DNA of 64,000 bases from CAUTNH01 sp963543845 (GTDB taxonomy: Bacteria > Bacillota_I > Bacilli_A > Acholeplasmatales > Acholeplasmataceae), in contig CAUUCL010000002.1 of the NCBI GenBank assembly GCA_963543845.1, forward strand, positions 1 through 64,000, written 5' to 3'. Below the pieces are notes generated by a model. It saw only the letters and a program-made list of their open reading frames with translations, searched no databases and had not been told where the DNA came from. This document shows, one piece after another, positions 45,594-54,490 of the stretch (its first letter is position 1; every line of letters begins with the position of its first letter). Made by a program: the position numbers and the translations under genes.

Positions 45594-45624
45594 ATTATAC
45601 AATACCCCCCCCCCTATAAGGGGG
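45594..45624 (-). promoter_or_regulatory. Cassette B promoter with G10 tract in the spacer
   Basis: On the minus strand the order is CCCCC, TTATA, ten G (plus 45605-45614), TATTG, then TATAAT (plus 45594-45599). The G10 run therefore fills the -35/-10 spacer. No consensus -35 is present; CCCTTA or CTTATA would stand there depending on spacer length. The C5 and G-tract could also form a short hairpin. The transcript would start near 45587, giving a leader of about 35 nt with AAGGAGG. Confidence 0.65.
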
Positions 45625-45706
45625 AATTATGGCTTAGAAACTGCTTTTTTTATCAAGAAAAGTATAAAAATGCTCTAATACCACTTTTTTACAAGATTAC
45701 ATCCTC

Positions 45707-45726
45707 TTTTAAATATATATTTAAAA
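45707..45726. repeat. Perfect 20-bp AT palindrome upstream of parE
   Basis: TTTTAAATATATATTTAAAA is its own reverse complement and lies 25 bp upstream of the parE -35 box. It could be an operator or simply AT-rich sequence. Between 45625 and 45706 I see nothing recognisable. Confidence 0.3.
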
Positions 45727-45751
45727 TACTAAATTTAATCAAAAAAATAAA

Positions 45752-45780
45752 TTGACAAAATAAGGCTTTTTTGCTAAGAT
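45752..45780 (+). promoter_or_regulatory. parE promoter
   Basis: A perfect -35 TTGACA (45752-45757), a 17-nt spacer and -10 TAAGAT (45775-45780). Transcription should start near 45787, which is the first base of the GGTGAT ribosome-binding site (45787-45792). The leader would be about 11 nt. Confidence 0.8.
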
Positions 45781-45797
45781 ATCTATGGTGATATATA

Positions 45798-47747
45798 ATT
45801 CAAGAAAAACGCTATGACGAATCCTCAATTCAAGTTTTAGAAGGCCTTGAAGCGGTAAGAAAAAGACCAGGTATGTATATCGGTTCAACTGATCAAAGGG
45901 GCTTACATCACTTAGTTTGGGAAATACTAGATAACTCAATTGATGAGGCACTATCTGGTTTTGGTAAAACAATTACTATTGAGCTTAAAAATGACAATTC
46001 TGTAAAAATTTCAGATGAAGGTCGTGGTATGCCATATAAGATGCATAAAACAGGTAAACCTACAACTGAGATTATTTTTACAACCCTTCATGCTGGAGGA
46101 AAATTTGGTGATTCTGGCTACTCTGTTTCAGGAGGTCTTCATGGGGTTGGTAGTGCGGTTGTTAATGCTTTAAGCAGTTTTTTGGAAGTTACAGTATACA
46201 GAGATAATGGGATATTTAAGCAACGCTTTGAAAAAGGCGGAAGTATTATTTTAAAACAAGAATATCTAGGTCAAACAAGAAAAACCGGAACTACAGTTTG
46301 GTTTAAACCAGACCCTAAGATTTTCTCATCGACAATTTTTAATCCAGCACAAATTAAAGAAAGAATTAGAGAAAGTGCCTTCTTAATTAAGGGACTAAGA
46401 ATAATTTTTAAAGATGATAAAAATAAAGAAACAACCGAGTATTTTTATGAAAATGGTATTAAGGAATATGTTGAGTATTTAAACAAGGGTAAAACTGGAG
46501 TTTCAAATATATCTTTTTTAACAGGTGATTATAAAATTGATCATCTTACCAAACTTCCAATTCATGTTGACTGCGCATTTCAATTTGTTGAATCTTATTC
46601 TGAGAATATTTACTCTTATGTAAATAACGTTAGAACCAAAGATGGCGGAACTCATGAGATGGGTTTTAAATCAGCTCTTACAAAAGCTGTTAATGAGTAT
46701 GCTAAAAAATATAACATCCTAAAATCAAGAGATTCTAATATCGATGGAATTGATATAAGAGAGGGCTTAACTGCTGTTTTAAGTTTAAGAATTCCCGAAG
46801 AGGCTCTTGAGTTTGAAGGACAAACTAAAAATAAACTAGGCTCAATCGAGGCTAAAAATGCTACTGAACAAATAATTTTTGAAAAATTCACAATCTATCT
46901 AGAGGAAAATCTAGATGTAGCGCAAACAATTATCCAAAGAGCATTAAATGCTCAAAGAGCAAGAGAGGCTGCAAGAAAAGCAAGAGAAAAAGCAAGAGCT
47001 GGTAAAGTATCAAGCAAAAAAGAAACGATGCTTGCAGGTAAACTTACTCCTGCTCAATCTAAAGAATATGAATTAAACGAGCTTTTCCTAGTTGAGGGAG
47101 ACTCAGCTGGTGGTTCTGCAAAACAAGCAAGAGATAGACTTCACCAAGCAATCCTTCCACTTCGTGGTAAAGTTATAAATGCTGAAAAGGCAACAAATGA
47201 TCAAATTTTAAAAAATGAGGAAATAAATAATATTATCTACTCAATTGGTGCTGATTTTGGCGAGAATTTTAACATTAAAAAAATCCGTTATGGAAAAGTA
47301 ATAATTATGACTGATGCTGATACTGATGGTGCTCATATTCAAATACTTTTACTGACATTCTTTTTTAGATTTATGCCAGAGCTAATTAAAAATGGAAATT
47401 TATATATTGCTCAGCCACCTCTTTATAAACTAACTAACAAAAGGGGTAAAAAAGAATCAGTTTATATTTGGAATGAGGAAGACCTTAAAAAAATGGAAAA
47501 TCTTGAAAATTTCAACATCCAAAGATTTAAAGGTCTTGGTGAGATGAACTCAGATCAACTATGGGAGACAACAATGGATCCTAAGAGAAGATTCCTGCTT
47601 AAAGTATCTCTTGATGATATGAGTGAGGCAGATAGTAAAATCTCAATTTTAATGGGAGATGATGTTGCTCCTAGAAGAGATTGGATAGAAAATAATATCG
47701 ATTTTGAAACAATCGATGATTTTGACTTGGTTAAAGAAGGAATTTAG
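45798..47747 (+). CDS. parE: DNA topoisomerase IV subunit B (ParE), probable AUU start
   Basis: This 649-residue ATPase subunit of topoisomerase IV separates daughter chromosomes with ParC. The GHKL motifs EILDNSIDEAL and DEGRGMP and the TOPRIM motifs LVEGDSAGGSAKQARD and MTDADTDGAHIQ are intact. GADFGENFNI marks it as ParE rather than GyrB. The first in-frame ATG (45873) lies inside the conserved KRPGMYIGS block. The conserved YDESSIQVLEGLEAVRKRPG precedes it and opens only from ATT at 45798 (or ATA at 45795), since TGA is at 45789 and the promoter is immediately upstream. GGTGAT lies five bases before the ATT. parC follows directly. Confidence 0.93.
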   Translation: MQEKRYDESSIQVLEGLEAVRKRPGMYIGSTDQRGLHHLVWEILDNSIDEALSGFGKTITIELKNDNSVKISDEGRGMPYKMHKTGKPTTEIIFTTLHAGGKFGDSGYSVSGGLHGVGSAVVNALSSFLEVTVYRDNGIFKQRFEKGGSIILKQEYLGQTRKTGTTVWFKPDPKIFSSTIFNPAQIKERIRESAFLIKGLRIIFKDDKNKETTEYFYENGIKEYVEYLNKGKTGVSNISFLTGDYKIDHLTKLPIHVDCAFQFVESYSENIYSYVNNVRTKDGGTHEMGFKSALTKAVNEYAKKYNILKSRDSNIDGIDIREGLTAVLSLRIPEEALEFEGQTKNKLGSIEAKNATEQIIFEKFTIYLEENLDVAQTIIQRALNAQRAREAARKAREKARAGKVSSKKETMLAGKLTPAQSKEYELNELFLVEGDSAGGSAKQARDRLHQAILPLRGKVINAEKATNDQILKNEEINNIIYSIGADFGENFNIKKIRYGKVIIMTDADTDGAHIQILLLTFFFRFMPELIKNGNLYIAQPPLYKLTNKRGKKESVYIWNEEDLKKMENLENFNIQRFKGLGEMNSDQLWETTMDPKRRFLLKVSLDDMSEADSKISILMGDDVAPRRDWIENNIDFETIDDFDLVKEGI

Positions 47748-47748
47748 T

Positions 47749-50379
47749 ATGTCATATAAAGATAGTATAAATTTATTTATCGATACTAAAATTAAAGATA
47801 CAACAATCGAGCAAGTTTTAGCTGATGGATTTGGAAGATATTCTAAATACATCATCCAAGAAAGAGCCCTTCCTGATGTAAGAGATGGGTTAAAACCTGT
47901 TCAAAGAAGAATTCTTTACGGAATGAATCAAATGGGAGTTTTTTCTAATAAGCCCTATAAAAAATCCGCAAGAATTGTTGGAGAGGTAATGGGTAAGTAT
48001 CACCCTCATGGTGATTCATCTATTTATGAGGCAATGGTAAGATTAGCTCAAGATTTTAAAATGCTTGTTCCACTTTGCGATATGCATGGTAACTATGGAT
48101 CAATTGATGGTGATTCTCCTGCGGCTATGCGTTATACTGAGACAAGATTATCAAAAGCAGCCGAGATAATGCTTCAAGATTTAGATAAAAGAACTGTTTC
48201 TTTTGTTCCTAATTTTGATGACCAAGAGCTAGAGCCAACTGTTTTACCTGCTAAATTTCCAAACCTTCTTGTAAATGGTTCATATGGTATTGCGGCAGGT
48301 TATGCCACAAAAATCCCACCTCATAATTTATCTGAGGTAATAAATGCAACCATTTGTCTTTTAAAAAATCCAAACGCAACTTTAAGTAAAATTATGCAAT
48401 ATTTAAAAGGTCCCGACTTTCCAACAGGAGGAATTGTTCAAGGCCGTGATGAGATAGTTCATGCCTTTCAAACAGGAATTGGAAAAGTTGTTTTAAGATC
48501 GAAAGTATCTTTTAAAGAAATTGAAACAGGTCCGCAAATTATAATAACCGAAATTCCCTACGAGGTAAATAAGGCTCTTCTTGTAAGAAGCATTGACCAG
48601 TTAAGGGTTGATGGAATAATTGAAGATATTCTAGAGGTAAGAGATGAGACTGACCAAAATGGTATGCAAATTGCAATCGATTTAAAAAAAGGTGCCGACC
48701 AAAATGTAATTTTAAACTACCTTTATAAAAATACCGAGCTTCAAGTTTACTATAACTACAACATGGTTTGTATTATAGATAACAAGCCAAAACAAGTTGG
48801 AGTTATTCCGATTTTAAAAGCATATATTGACCATCAAAAAGATGTAATTACAAACAGGACCAACTATCTTTTAGAAAAGGCTGAAAAAAGAAAACATATA
48901 GTTGAAGGTCTTGTTAAAATGGTATCTGTTTTAGATGAGGTTATAAAACTTATCCGTCAATCAATTAACAAAGCTAATGCTAAAGAATTATTGATGCAAA
49001 CATTTGATTTTTCAGAACTTCAAGCAGAGGCAATTGTTATGCTTCAACTTTACAAATTATCAACAACTGATATCGAAGAGTTAAAAGCAGAGCTTATCCA
49101 ACTTGAAAAAGAAATCAAAGAATATAATTTAATTTTACATGATGAAAATGAGCTAATTGCAGTTATTGAATCAGAGCTTAGATTAGTTCAAAGTGAACTT
49201 GGTAAAAAAAGAAAAACTATCTTAGAGGATAAAGTTGAACAAATTAAAATTGATGAAAAAGAACTTATCTCAAATGAAAAAGTTATGGTTGCTGTATCCA
49301 AAGATGGCTATGTTACAAGATCTACAATTAGAAGTTTTATGTCAACTAAAATCCCAGGATTAAAGCAAGATGACTCATTTATTTTTAAATCCGAATGTAG
49401 TACTCTTGATATATTAGTTCTCTTTACCTCTCTTGGAAATTATTTATATATTCCGATTTATAAATTAGATGACCAAAAATTTGGTGACCTTGGAACATTT
49501 GTTGGTAATATTGTTCCAATTAAACCAAATGAAAAAATTATAAAAGTTTTATCAGTTAGTGATTTTAAAACTAAACAAGTCCTTCTTTTATCAACTAAAA
49601 AAGCAATGATGAAACAAATAAATTTATCTGATTTAACCGCAGTAAGATATTCAAAACCGATTAAAGCAATCTCATTATCTCGTGGTGATGAGCTTGTCTC
49701 AGTTGATATAAATGCTAAACCTAATATTCTTGCAATAAGCAATAAAGGATATATTTTAAGATTTAAAACAAGCGAGCTTCCTCTTTATGGACTTCAGGCA
49801 AGTGGTGTAAAATCGATGCTTTTACAAAGTGATGATATTCTTGCAGGGGCTATTTACTCATCAGAAGATGATGATTTCATGCTACTTACAAACAGGGGTC
49901 ATATTATAAGAGAAAAAGCAATTGAAATACCAATTTATAACAGGTATAGAAAAGGCTCAATGTTTGTAGAACCCCTAAAACAATCCCCTCATATTTTTGT
50001 ATCAATTACAAATATTACAAAAGAGATGGATAAGGCAAACTCAAGTATCTGGCTTGTAACAAGCAAGTTAACTTATGAGTCGTGTATTAAAGATTTAAAA
50101 TATCAATCTAATAAATATGGTAAAAAAGTATTAAATGCTGAAGATGGAGAACCAGTTTTTATAATAGCTGATAAATCAAAAGATGCCACAGCCTATATTA
50201 TAAAAAGTGAAAAATCTGAGGATATTAAAAAAGAAGAAATTAAAAAACATGAAAGAATTATCAAAAAGCATGAAGAGATATTATTTCAAACTAAATCGCT
50301 AACAGATGAGATAATCTCAAAAGATAGAAAAGAGATAAAGCTTACTAAATTTGGGCTTTTTGATGATGAAGAGGAGTAA
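47749..50379 (+). CDS. parC: DNA topoisomerase IV subunit A (ParC)
   Basis: An 876-residue DNA-cleaving subunit. The active tyrosine is in AAMRYTETRLS, and the quinolone-determining loop is HPHGDSSIYEAMVRLAQ with the sensitive-type Ser and Glu. The C-terminal beta-pinwheel blades are present (for example VAVSKDGYVTRS and AISNKGYILRFKT), followed by a Lys/Glu-rich tail. The frame is open upstream inside parE, but AAGGA precedes the ATG at 47749, one base after the parE stop. Assignment as ParC rather than GyrA rests on pairing with ParE and the MGKYHPHGDSSIYEA form. Confidence 0.94.
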   Translation: MSYKDSINLFIDTKIKDTTIEQVLADGFGRYSKYIIQERALPDVRDGLKPVQRRILYGMNQMGVFSNKPYKKSARIVGEVMGKYHPHGDSSIYEAMVRLAQDFKMLVPLCDMHGNYGSIDGDSPAAMRYTETRLSKAAEIMLQDLDKRTVSFVPNFDDQELEPTVLPAKFPNLLVNGSYGIAAGYATKIPPHNLSEVINATICLLKNPNATLSKIMQYLKGPDFPTGGIVQGRDEIVHAFQTGIGKVVLRSKVSFKEIETGPQIIITEIPYEVNKALLVRSIDQLRVDGIIEDILEVRDETDQNGMQIAIDLKKGADQNVILNYLYKNTELQVYYNYNMVCIIDNKPKQVGVIPILKAYIDHQKDVITNRTNYLLEKAEKRKHIVEGLVKMVSVLDEVIKLIRQSINKANAKELLMQTFDFSELQAEAIVMLQLYKLSTTDIEELKAELIQLEKEIKEYNLILHDENELIAVIESELRLVQSELGKKRKTILEDKVEQIKIDEKELISNEKVMVAVSKDGYVTRSTIRSFMSTKIPGLKQDDSFIFKSECSTLDILVLFTSLGNYLYIPIYKLDDQKFGDLGTFVGNIVPIKPNEKIIKVLSVSDFKTKQVLLLSTKKAMMKQINLSDLTAVRYSKPIKAISLSRGDELVSVDINAKPNILAISNKGYILRFKTSELPLYGLQASGVKSMLLQSDDILAGAIYSSEDDDFMLLTNRGHIIREKAIEIPIYNRYRKGSMFVEPLKQSPHIFVSITNITKEMDKANSSIWLVTSKLTYESCIKDLKYQSNKYGKKVLNAEDGEPVFIIADKSKDATAYIIKSEKSEDIKKEEIKKHERIIKKHEEILFQTKSLTDEIISKDRKEIKLTKFGLFDDEEE

Positions 50380-50380
50380 T

Positions 50381-52018
50381 ATGAAAATTAAAGTATTAAA
50401 TAACAATAGTATTCATGATGTAAAAGAAGGGACAACCCTTCTTGAGCTATGTAGCTGTGATAAAAAATATTATGCTGCTAAAGTTAATAAAAGATTTCAC
50501 GAGCTAAGATATAATCTTGCAAATGATTGTGAGGTTGAATTTTTGGATTTGAATGATGCCTTTGTTACAAGAATTTATGAGGCTGGAATTAGATTTATTT
50601 TTTCAATGGCATTTCATAACTTATACCCAAATGCCACTTTAAGCTTTAACTATAATGTATCAAGATCGCTTCTTGGAATTTGCAAGGGTCTTGATAAAAA
50701 ATTTAGCCAAGATGACTTAGATAAAATTGAGGCCGAGGTTAAAGCAATTATTAAAAAAGATTATCCAATTATTAGAAAGCTTTTAAATATTGATGAGATT
50801 ACTAAAATTTATGAAAAAGAAAACCTTAACTCTAAAAAAGAACTTCTAAACTATCACAATGAAGAGTATGTAAGTGTTTATGAATGTAATGGATTTTATA
50901 ATTATATGTACTCTAACATGGTTCCATCAACTGGATATTTAAAAGAATTTAAAACCTTTTTATACGGTCCTGGATTTATAATCCAATACCCAAGAGCTGA
51001 GGCAGGCGGAAAGATTCCTGAATTTAATGACTCAAAGGCTTTTTCAAAGGCCTTAAGAGATGCTGCTGTTTGGAATAAAATTACAAACGCTAATACTATC
51101 TCGCTTATGAATTCATGCTCAATTGACCAAAAATTAAAAAAAGATTTAATCAATATCTGCGAGGTAAGGCATACTAATGATTTATATAATCTATGCAAAA
51201 AAATATATGATAAAAAAGACGATATTAAACTTATCGCAATTGCAGGACCATCATCAAGCGGTAAAACCACTTTTTCAGAAAGATTAAAACTTACCCTAAG
51301 ATCACTTGGTCTTAACCCAATTAGAATTTCGATTGATGATTATTATCTTCCAAAAGATAAAATTCCAACAGAAGCAGATGGGACTAAGGATTTAGAAAAT
51401 ATCAACGCCTTAGATATTGAAAGATTTAATCGTGATATGAAAGATTTAATTAGCGGAAAAAAAGTTACCCTTCCAAAATATAACTTTAAAAAAGCAATAA
51501 TTGAAGATGGCGAAACTATCAAGCTTGAAAAAGGAAGTCAAGTTATTATTGAGGGGATTCATGCGCTAAATGAAATTTTAACAAGTCAGATTGCAAGAAA
51601 AAATAAATTTAACATTTATATCTCTCCTCAAACTCAGCTTCACATAGATGATCAAAATCCAATTAGTATTACTGATTTAAGACTTCTTAGAAGAATTGTA
51701 AGAGATGCTAAGTATAGAAACTCCAAAGCAGAAGAGACTATCTCAATGTGGCCAAGTGTTAGAAAGGGTGAGTTTAAATGGATTTATCCATTCCAAGACT
51801 CAGCTGATTTTGTCTTTTCAACAGAACTTGCTTATGAGTTTATGGTATTAAAAAAACATGCTCTTCCAAATCTTCAAGCAGTTCCAAGAGATAGTGAGTT
51901 TTTTGCTGTTGCAAACAGGCTTCTTAAATTTTTAAAATATTTTCTTGAAATTGAAGACTCGCTTGTTCCATGTAATTCACTACTTCGTGAGTTTATCGGA
52001 GGTTCTTGCGTTTGCTAG
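50381..52018 (+). CDS. TGS-domain nucleoside (uridine) kinase
   Basis: A 545-residue protein with an N-terminal threonyl-tRNA-synthetase-like TGS/editing region (about 1-200; TTLLELCSCDKKYYAAKVN) and a C-terminal uridine-kinase-like P-loop domain (GPSSSGKTTFSERL, ISIDDYYLPKDKIP, IIEGIHALNE, RRIVRDAKYR). This two-part architecture is a known family annotated as nucleoside kinase. It phosphorylates a nucleoside, probably uridine or cytidine, consistent with cdd and pdp nearby. GAGGAG precedes the ATG at 50381, one base after parC stops; an earlier in-frame start inside parC is not needed. Confidence 0.88.
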   Translation: MKIKVLNNNSIHDVKEGTTLLELCSCDKKYYAAKVNKRFHELRYNLANDCEVEFLDLNDAFVTRIYEAGIRFIFSMAFHNLYPNATLSFNYNVSRSLLGICKGLDKKFSQDDLDKIEAEVKAIIKKDYPIIRKLLNIDEITKIYEKENLNSKKELLNYHNEEYVSVYECNGFYNYMYSNMVPSTGYLKEFKTFLYGPGFIIQYPRAEAGGKIPEFNDSKAFSKALRDAAVWNKITNANTISLMNSCSIDQKLKKDLINICEVRHTNDLYNLCKKIYDKKDDIKLIAIAGPSSSGKTTFSERLKLTLRSLGLNPIRISIDDYYLPKDKIPTEADGTKDLENINALDIERFNRDMKDLISGKKVTLPKYNFKKAIIEDGETIKLEKGSQVIIEGIHALNEILTSQIARKNKFNIYISPQTQLHIDDQNPISITDLRLLRRIVRDAKYRNSKAEETISMWPSVRKGEFKWIYPFQDSADFVFSTELAYEFMVLKKHALPNLQAVPRDSEFFAVANRLLKFLKYFLEIEDSLVPCNSLLREFIGGSCVC

Positions 52019-53082
52019 CAATTGAAAATATTACAAATTTAACCATTTCAAAAGATAAGATAATTGATTTGTTAAATATCTACGAGGTTAAGGGAAATCA
52101 TTTTTATTATGTAAACTTATTTAAAAAAAATGAAAAGTCATTTTATAAAAAAAGGGACTATGAAAATATTTACTATCTTGCTAAGATTTTAAACATTAAC
52201 TTTACTGAGGCAAAACTTGATAGATTCTCAAAATCTGACTATGCCCCAAAGTTAACTGATGAGATATATTTTTTAAATATTAAAGAGGCCTTAAGAAGAA
52301 TTTCTAAAAATAATGACAATTTTGAAATTGTCGCAAATGAGCTAATTGACCTTGCTAGTTTAATTTATAAAAACATAAAAAGAAATCCTTTAAATAAAAT
52401 AACTCCCGATAAATTAGAATATCTTGCAAACAAAGACCAAGGTGAGAGAAACTTTATTGAGTTTTATGTATCTAAGTTTTTAAGATTATATCAGCAAAGA
52501 GAAAATGAGCTTTTAATGATTTTGCTTTCTTTTTTTCTTGATATTGACTGTCTTTTAATGTTTAAAGAAAATAATTTTCTAGTTGCTCTTATCGCATTTT
52601 ACGGACTACTTCAAAAAGATTTTAAAGTGTTTAATTATGTTTCATTTTTTAAACATCTTTACGAAAATTTAGATGAATTTAATATGGTTACTCAAATATC
52701 AAAAACTAACTGGCAACTTGGAACACCTGAAATTATTAGTCTTTTAAAAGTATTAATTAAAATTATCAAAAATGCTGATAGTGAGCTTAAATTGCTTGGT
52801 CAAAGTTATCAGTTTGAAATAACAAGAAATAAATCCGATTCAATTGAAAACTTTATTCTGCGTTCTGAGCAAGTATTTTCTAAAGACGAGATTAGAAAAG
52901 CAATGCCTAGGTTAAGCGAGACAACTATTAACAGAGCATTAAAAAGACTTCGTGATGAGGGCAAAATTATTCCCCTTGGAACAGGAAGGTCGGCTAATTG
53001 GCAAAGGGTTGTCGAGGGAATAAAAGAGGATTTAGACTTTGGAATATTTTCAAAGGCTGAATTTGATAAAAAGAGTAAATAA
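52012..53082 (+). CDS. Fic-like protein lacking the catalytic motif, with C-terminal winged helix
   Basis: A protein of about 356 residues. The C-terminal 65 residues (FILRSEQVFSKDEIRKAMPRL, TTINRALKRLRDEGKIIPLG and GRSANWQRV) match the winged-helix tail of Fic-family proteins. The middle has YVSFFKHLYENLDEFN then NWQLGTPEIISLLKVLIK, where Fic proteins have YISLEKLIE.NKEEYY then GWHEG.ND..P. The Fic motif HPFxDGNGRxxR, expected before this, is absent (LLMFKENNFLVA stands there), so AMP transfer is not expected. The start is TTG; 52012 is 9 nt from GGAGG, while the TTG at 52006 is too close. It overlaps the kinase gene. It may be a DNA-binding regulator. Confidence 0.6.
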   Translation: MLAIENITNLTISKDKIIDLLNIYEVKGNHFYYVNLFKKNEKSFYKKRDYENIYYLAKILNINFTEAKLDRFSKSDYAPKLTDEIYFLNIKEALRRISKNNDNFEIVANELIDLASLIYKNIKRNPLNKITPDKLEYLANKDQGERNFIEFYVSKFLRLYQQRENELLMILLSFFLDIDCLLMFKENNFLVALIAFYGLLQKDFKVFNYVSFFKHLYENLDEFNMVTQISKTNWQLGTPEIISLLKVLIKIIKNADSELKLLGQSYQFEITRNKSDSIENFILRSEQVFSKDEIRKAMPRLSETTINRALKRLRDEGKIIPLGTGRSANWQRVVEGIKEDLDFGIFSKAEFDKKSK

Positions 53083-53115
53083 ATTTAGTTTTACTAATAT
53101 ATTAAGGAGTTAAAA

Positions 53116-54084
53116 TTGCAAATAGATATTAAAAATAAAAATGAAGAAATAATAAAAAACTTTCTCGGTACAGATGATAGTAATCTTTTAGTTTTAAAAG
53201 AATACTATAAAGTAAATATTACCTATTTTAAAGGCGAGATAAATACTAATACTGATAACGAGATGATAAATAAAGCAATTTTTGAAATAATTAAAATTTG
53301 CACGACTCTTTTAGAAAATAATATTATTTTAAAACAAAGAGATATCTCATTTATTATTGATGCTTATGAAAAAAATAAAAAAGATGAAATAATCTCTCTT
53401 TATTTAAATGATGAGATAATCGTTAAAACAAAGACAGGTTTAATAATTAAACCTAAATCATTTAATCAAAAAAGATATGCTGATGAGATAAAAAAATCAA
53501 GCCTTACCTTTGGAATTGGACCTGCTGGTACTGGTAAGACTTTTCTTGCTGTAGCTTATGCTGTTAAAATGCTAAAAGAAGGCAGTATTAAAAAAATTAT
53601 TTTAACTCGTCCTGCGGTTGAAGCGGGTGAGTCTCTTGGTTTTTTACCAGGGGATTTAAAAGAAAAAGTAGACCCCTATCTTAGACCACTTTATGATGCG
53701 CTTTATGATTTATTAGGAAAAGATTTAACTGATACATACATTAGAACGGGGATACTTGAAATTGCACCACTTGCTTACATGCGCGGAAGAACCCTTGAAA
53801 AAGCATTTGTAATTCTTGATGAGGCGCAAAATACAACCTACTCGCAGATGAAGATGTTTCTAACTAGAATGGGATATAATTCAAAAATGATTGTAACAGG
53901 AGATATTAGTCAAATTGACTTGCCAAAGGGCGTAACATCAGGATTAAAAGAGGCAATTAAAATACTATCTGATGAAAAAGATATTAAGTTTTGCTATTTT
54001 GACAAAATTGACGTAATTCGTCATCCACTTGTTAAAAAAATTATCGCAAGGTATGAAGAGTATGAAAATAAATCTAATAAATAA
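53116..54084 (+). CDS. phoH: PhoH-like ATPase
   Basis: A 322-residue PhoH/PhoL family ATPase. Walker A is GPAGTGKTFLAVA, then TRPAVEAGESLGFLPGDLKEKVDPYLRPLYD, and Walker B is AFVILDEAQNTT with TGD-x-x-QIDLP after it. The N-terminal 110 residues are the family's RNA-binding-like region. PhoH proteins are linked to RNA processing, and the gene regularly precedes ybeY. The start is TTG with AAGGAG eight bases upstream. It overlaps ybeY by 23 nt and leads the housekeeping cluster to rpoD. Confidence 0.95.
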   Translation: MQIDIKNKNEEIIKNFLGTDDSNLLVLKEYYKVNITYFKGEINTNTDNEMINKAIFEIIKICTTLLENNIILKQRDISFIIDAYEKNKKDEIISLYLNDEIIVKTKTGLIIKPKSFNQKRYADEIKKSSLTFGIGPAGTGKTFLAVAYAVKMLKEGSIKKIILTRPAVEAGESLGFLPGDLKEKVDPYLRPLYDALYDLLGKDLTDTYIRTGILEIAPLAYMRGRTLEKAFVILDEAQNTTYSQMKMFLTRMGYNSKMIVTGDISQIDLPKGVTSGLKEAIKILSDEKDIKFCYFDKIDVIRHPLVKKIIARYEEYENKSNK

Positions 54085-54490
54085 ATATAAAGATGATATT
54101 AACCTTGATATTCTTGTTAAACTATTTGAAAAAATAAAAAATAAAAATACTCTTTCTCTAATAATTGTCTCAAATAGTTTTATAAAAGAGTTAAATACTA
54201 AATATAGGAATATTGAAAAAGAGACTGATGTTTTATCATTTAATGCTGATAATATCTTAAAAAATGATTTAGGAGATATTTTTATCTCATATGAAAAAGC
54301 AGTTATGCAAGCAGCTGAGTTTAACCACTCGCTTGAAAGAGAGATTGCATTTTTAGCAGTTCATGGGTATTTACATTTACTTGGCTATGATCATTTAAAT
54401 GAAAAAGATAGTAAAAAAATGTTTAATAAAACTGAAAAGATATTAAAGCTTGTTAAACTTAGTAAAGGAGATATATGCAAGAAGGAATAA
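54062..54490 (+). CDS. ybeY: Endoribonuclease YbeY (rRNA maturation factor)
   Basis: A 142-residue zinc endoribonuclease for 16S rRNA 3'-end maturation and ribosome quality control. The zinc motif HGYLHLLGYDH is intact, preceded by RNIEKETDVLSF and GDIFISYEKA. The reading frame begins earlier, inside phoH, but the ATG at 54062 has GAAGAG upstream and gives the normal family length. It overlaps phoH by 23 nt and cdd by 16 nt. dgkA, usual between ybeY and cdd in Bacilli, is absent. Confidence 0.95.
   Translation: MKINLINKYKDDINLDILVKLFEKIKNKNTLSLIIVSNSFIKELNTKYRNIEKETDVLSFNADNILKNDLGDIFISYEKAVMQAAEFNHSLEREIAFLAVHGYLHLLGYDHLNEKDSKKMFNKTEKILKLVKLSKGDICKKE

Noticed and set aside
45610..45660. Small RNA or riboswitch in the parE-cassette B gap
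   Set aside because: No supported fold beyond the short C5/G hairpin was found; both flanking transcripts are predicted to start elsewhere with very short leaders.
45873..47747. parE starting at the internal ATG 45873
   Set aside because: This would delete the conserved YDESSIQVLEGLEAVRKRPG segment and place the start about 85 nt from the only ribosome-binding site.
45798..50379. gyrB-gyrA instead of parE-parC
   Set aside because: The TOPRIM neighbourhood GADFGENFNI and the KARAGKVSSKKETMLAGKLTP-like linker fit ParE, and the adjacent A subunit has the ParC form of the quinolone loop. A genome-wide tree would settle it.
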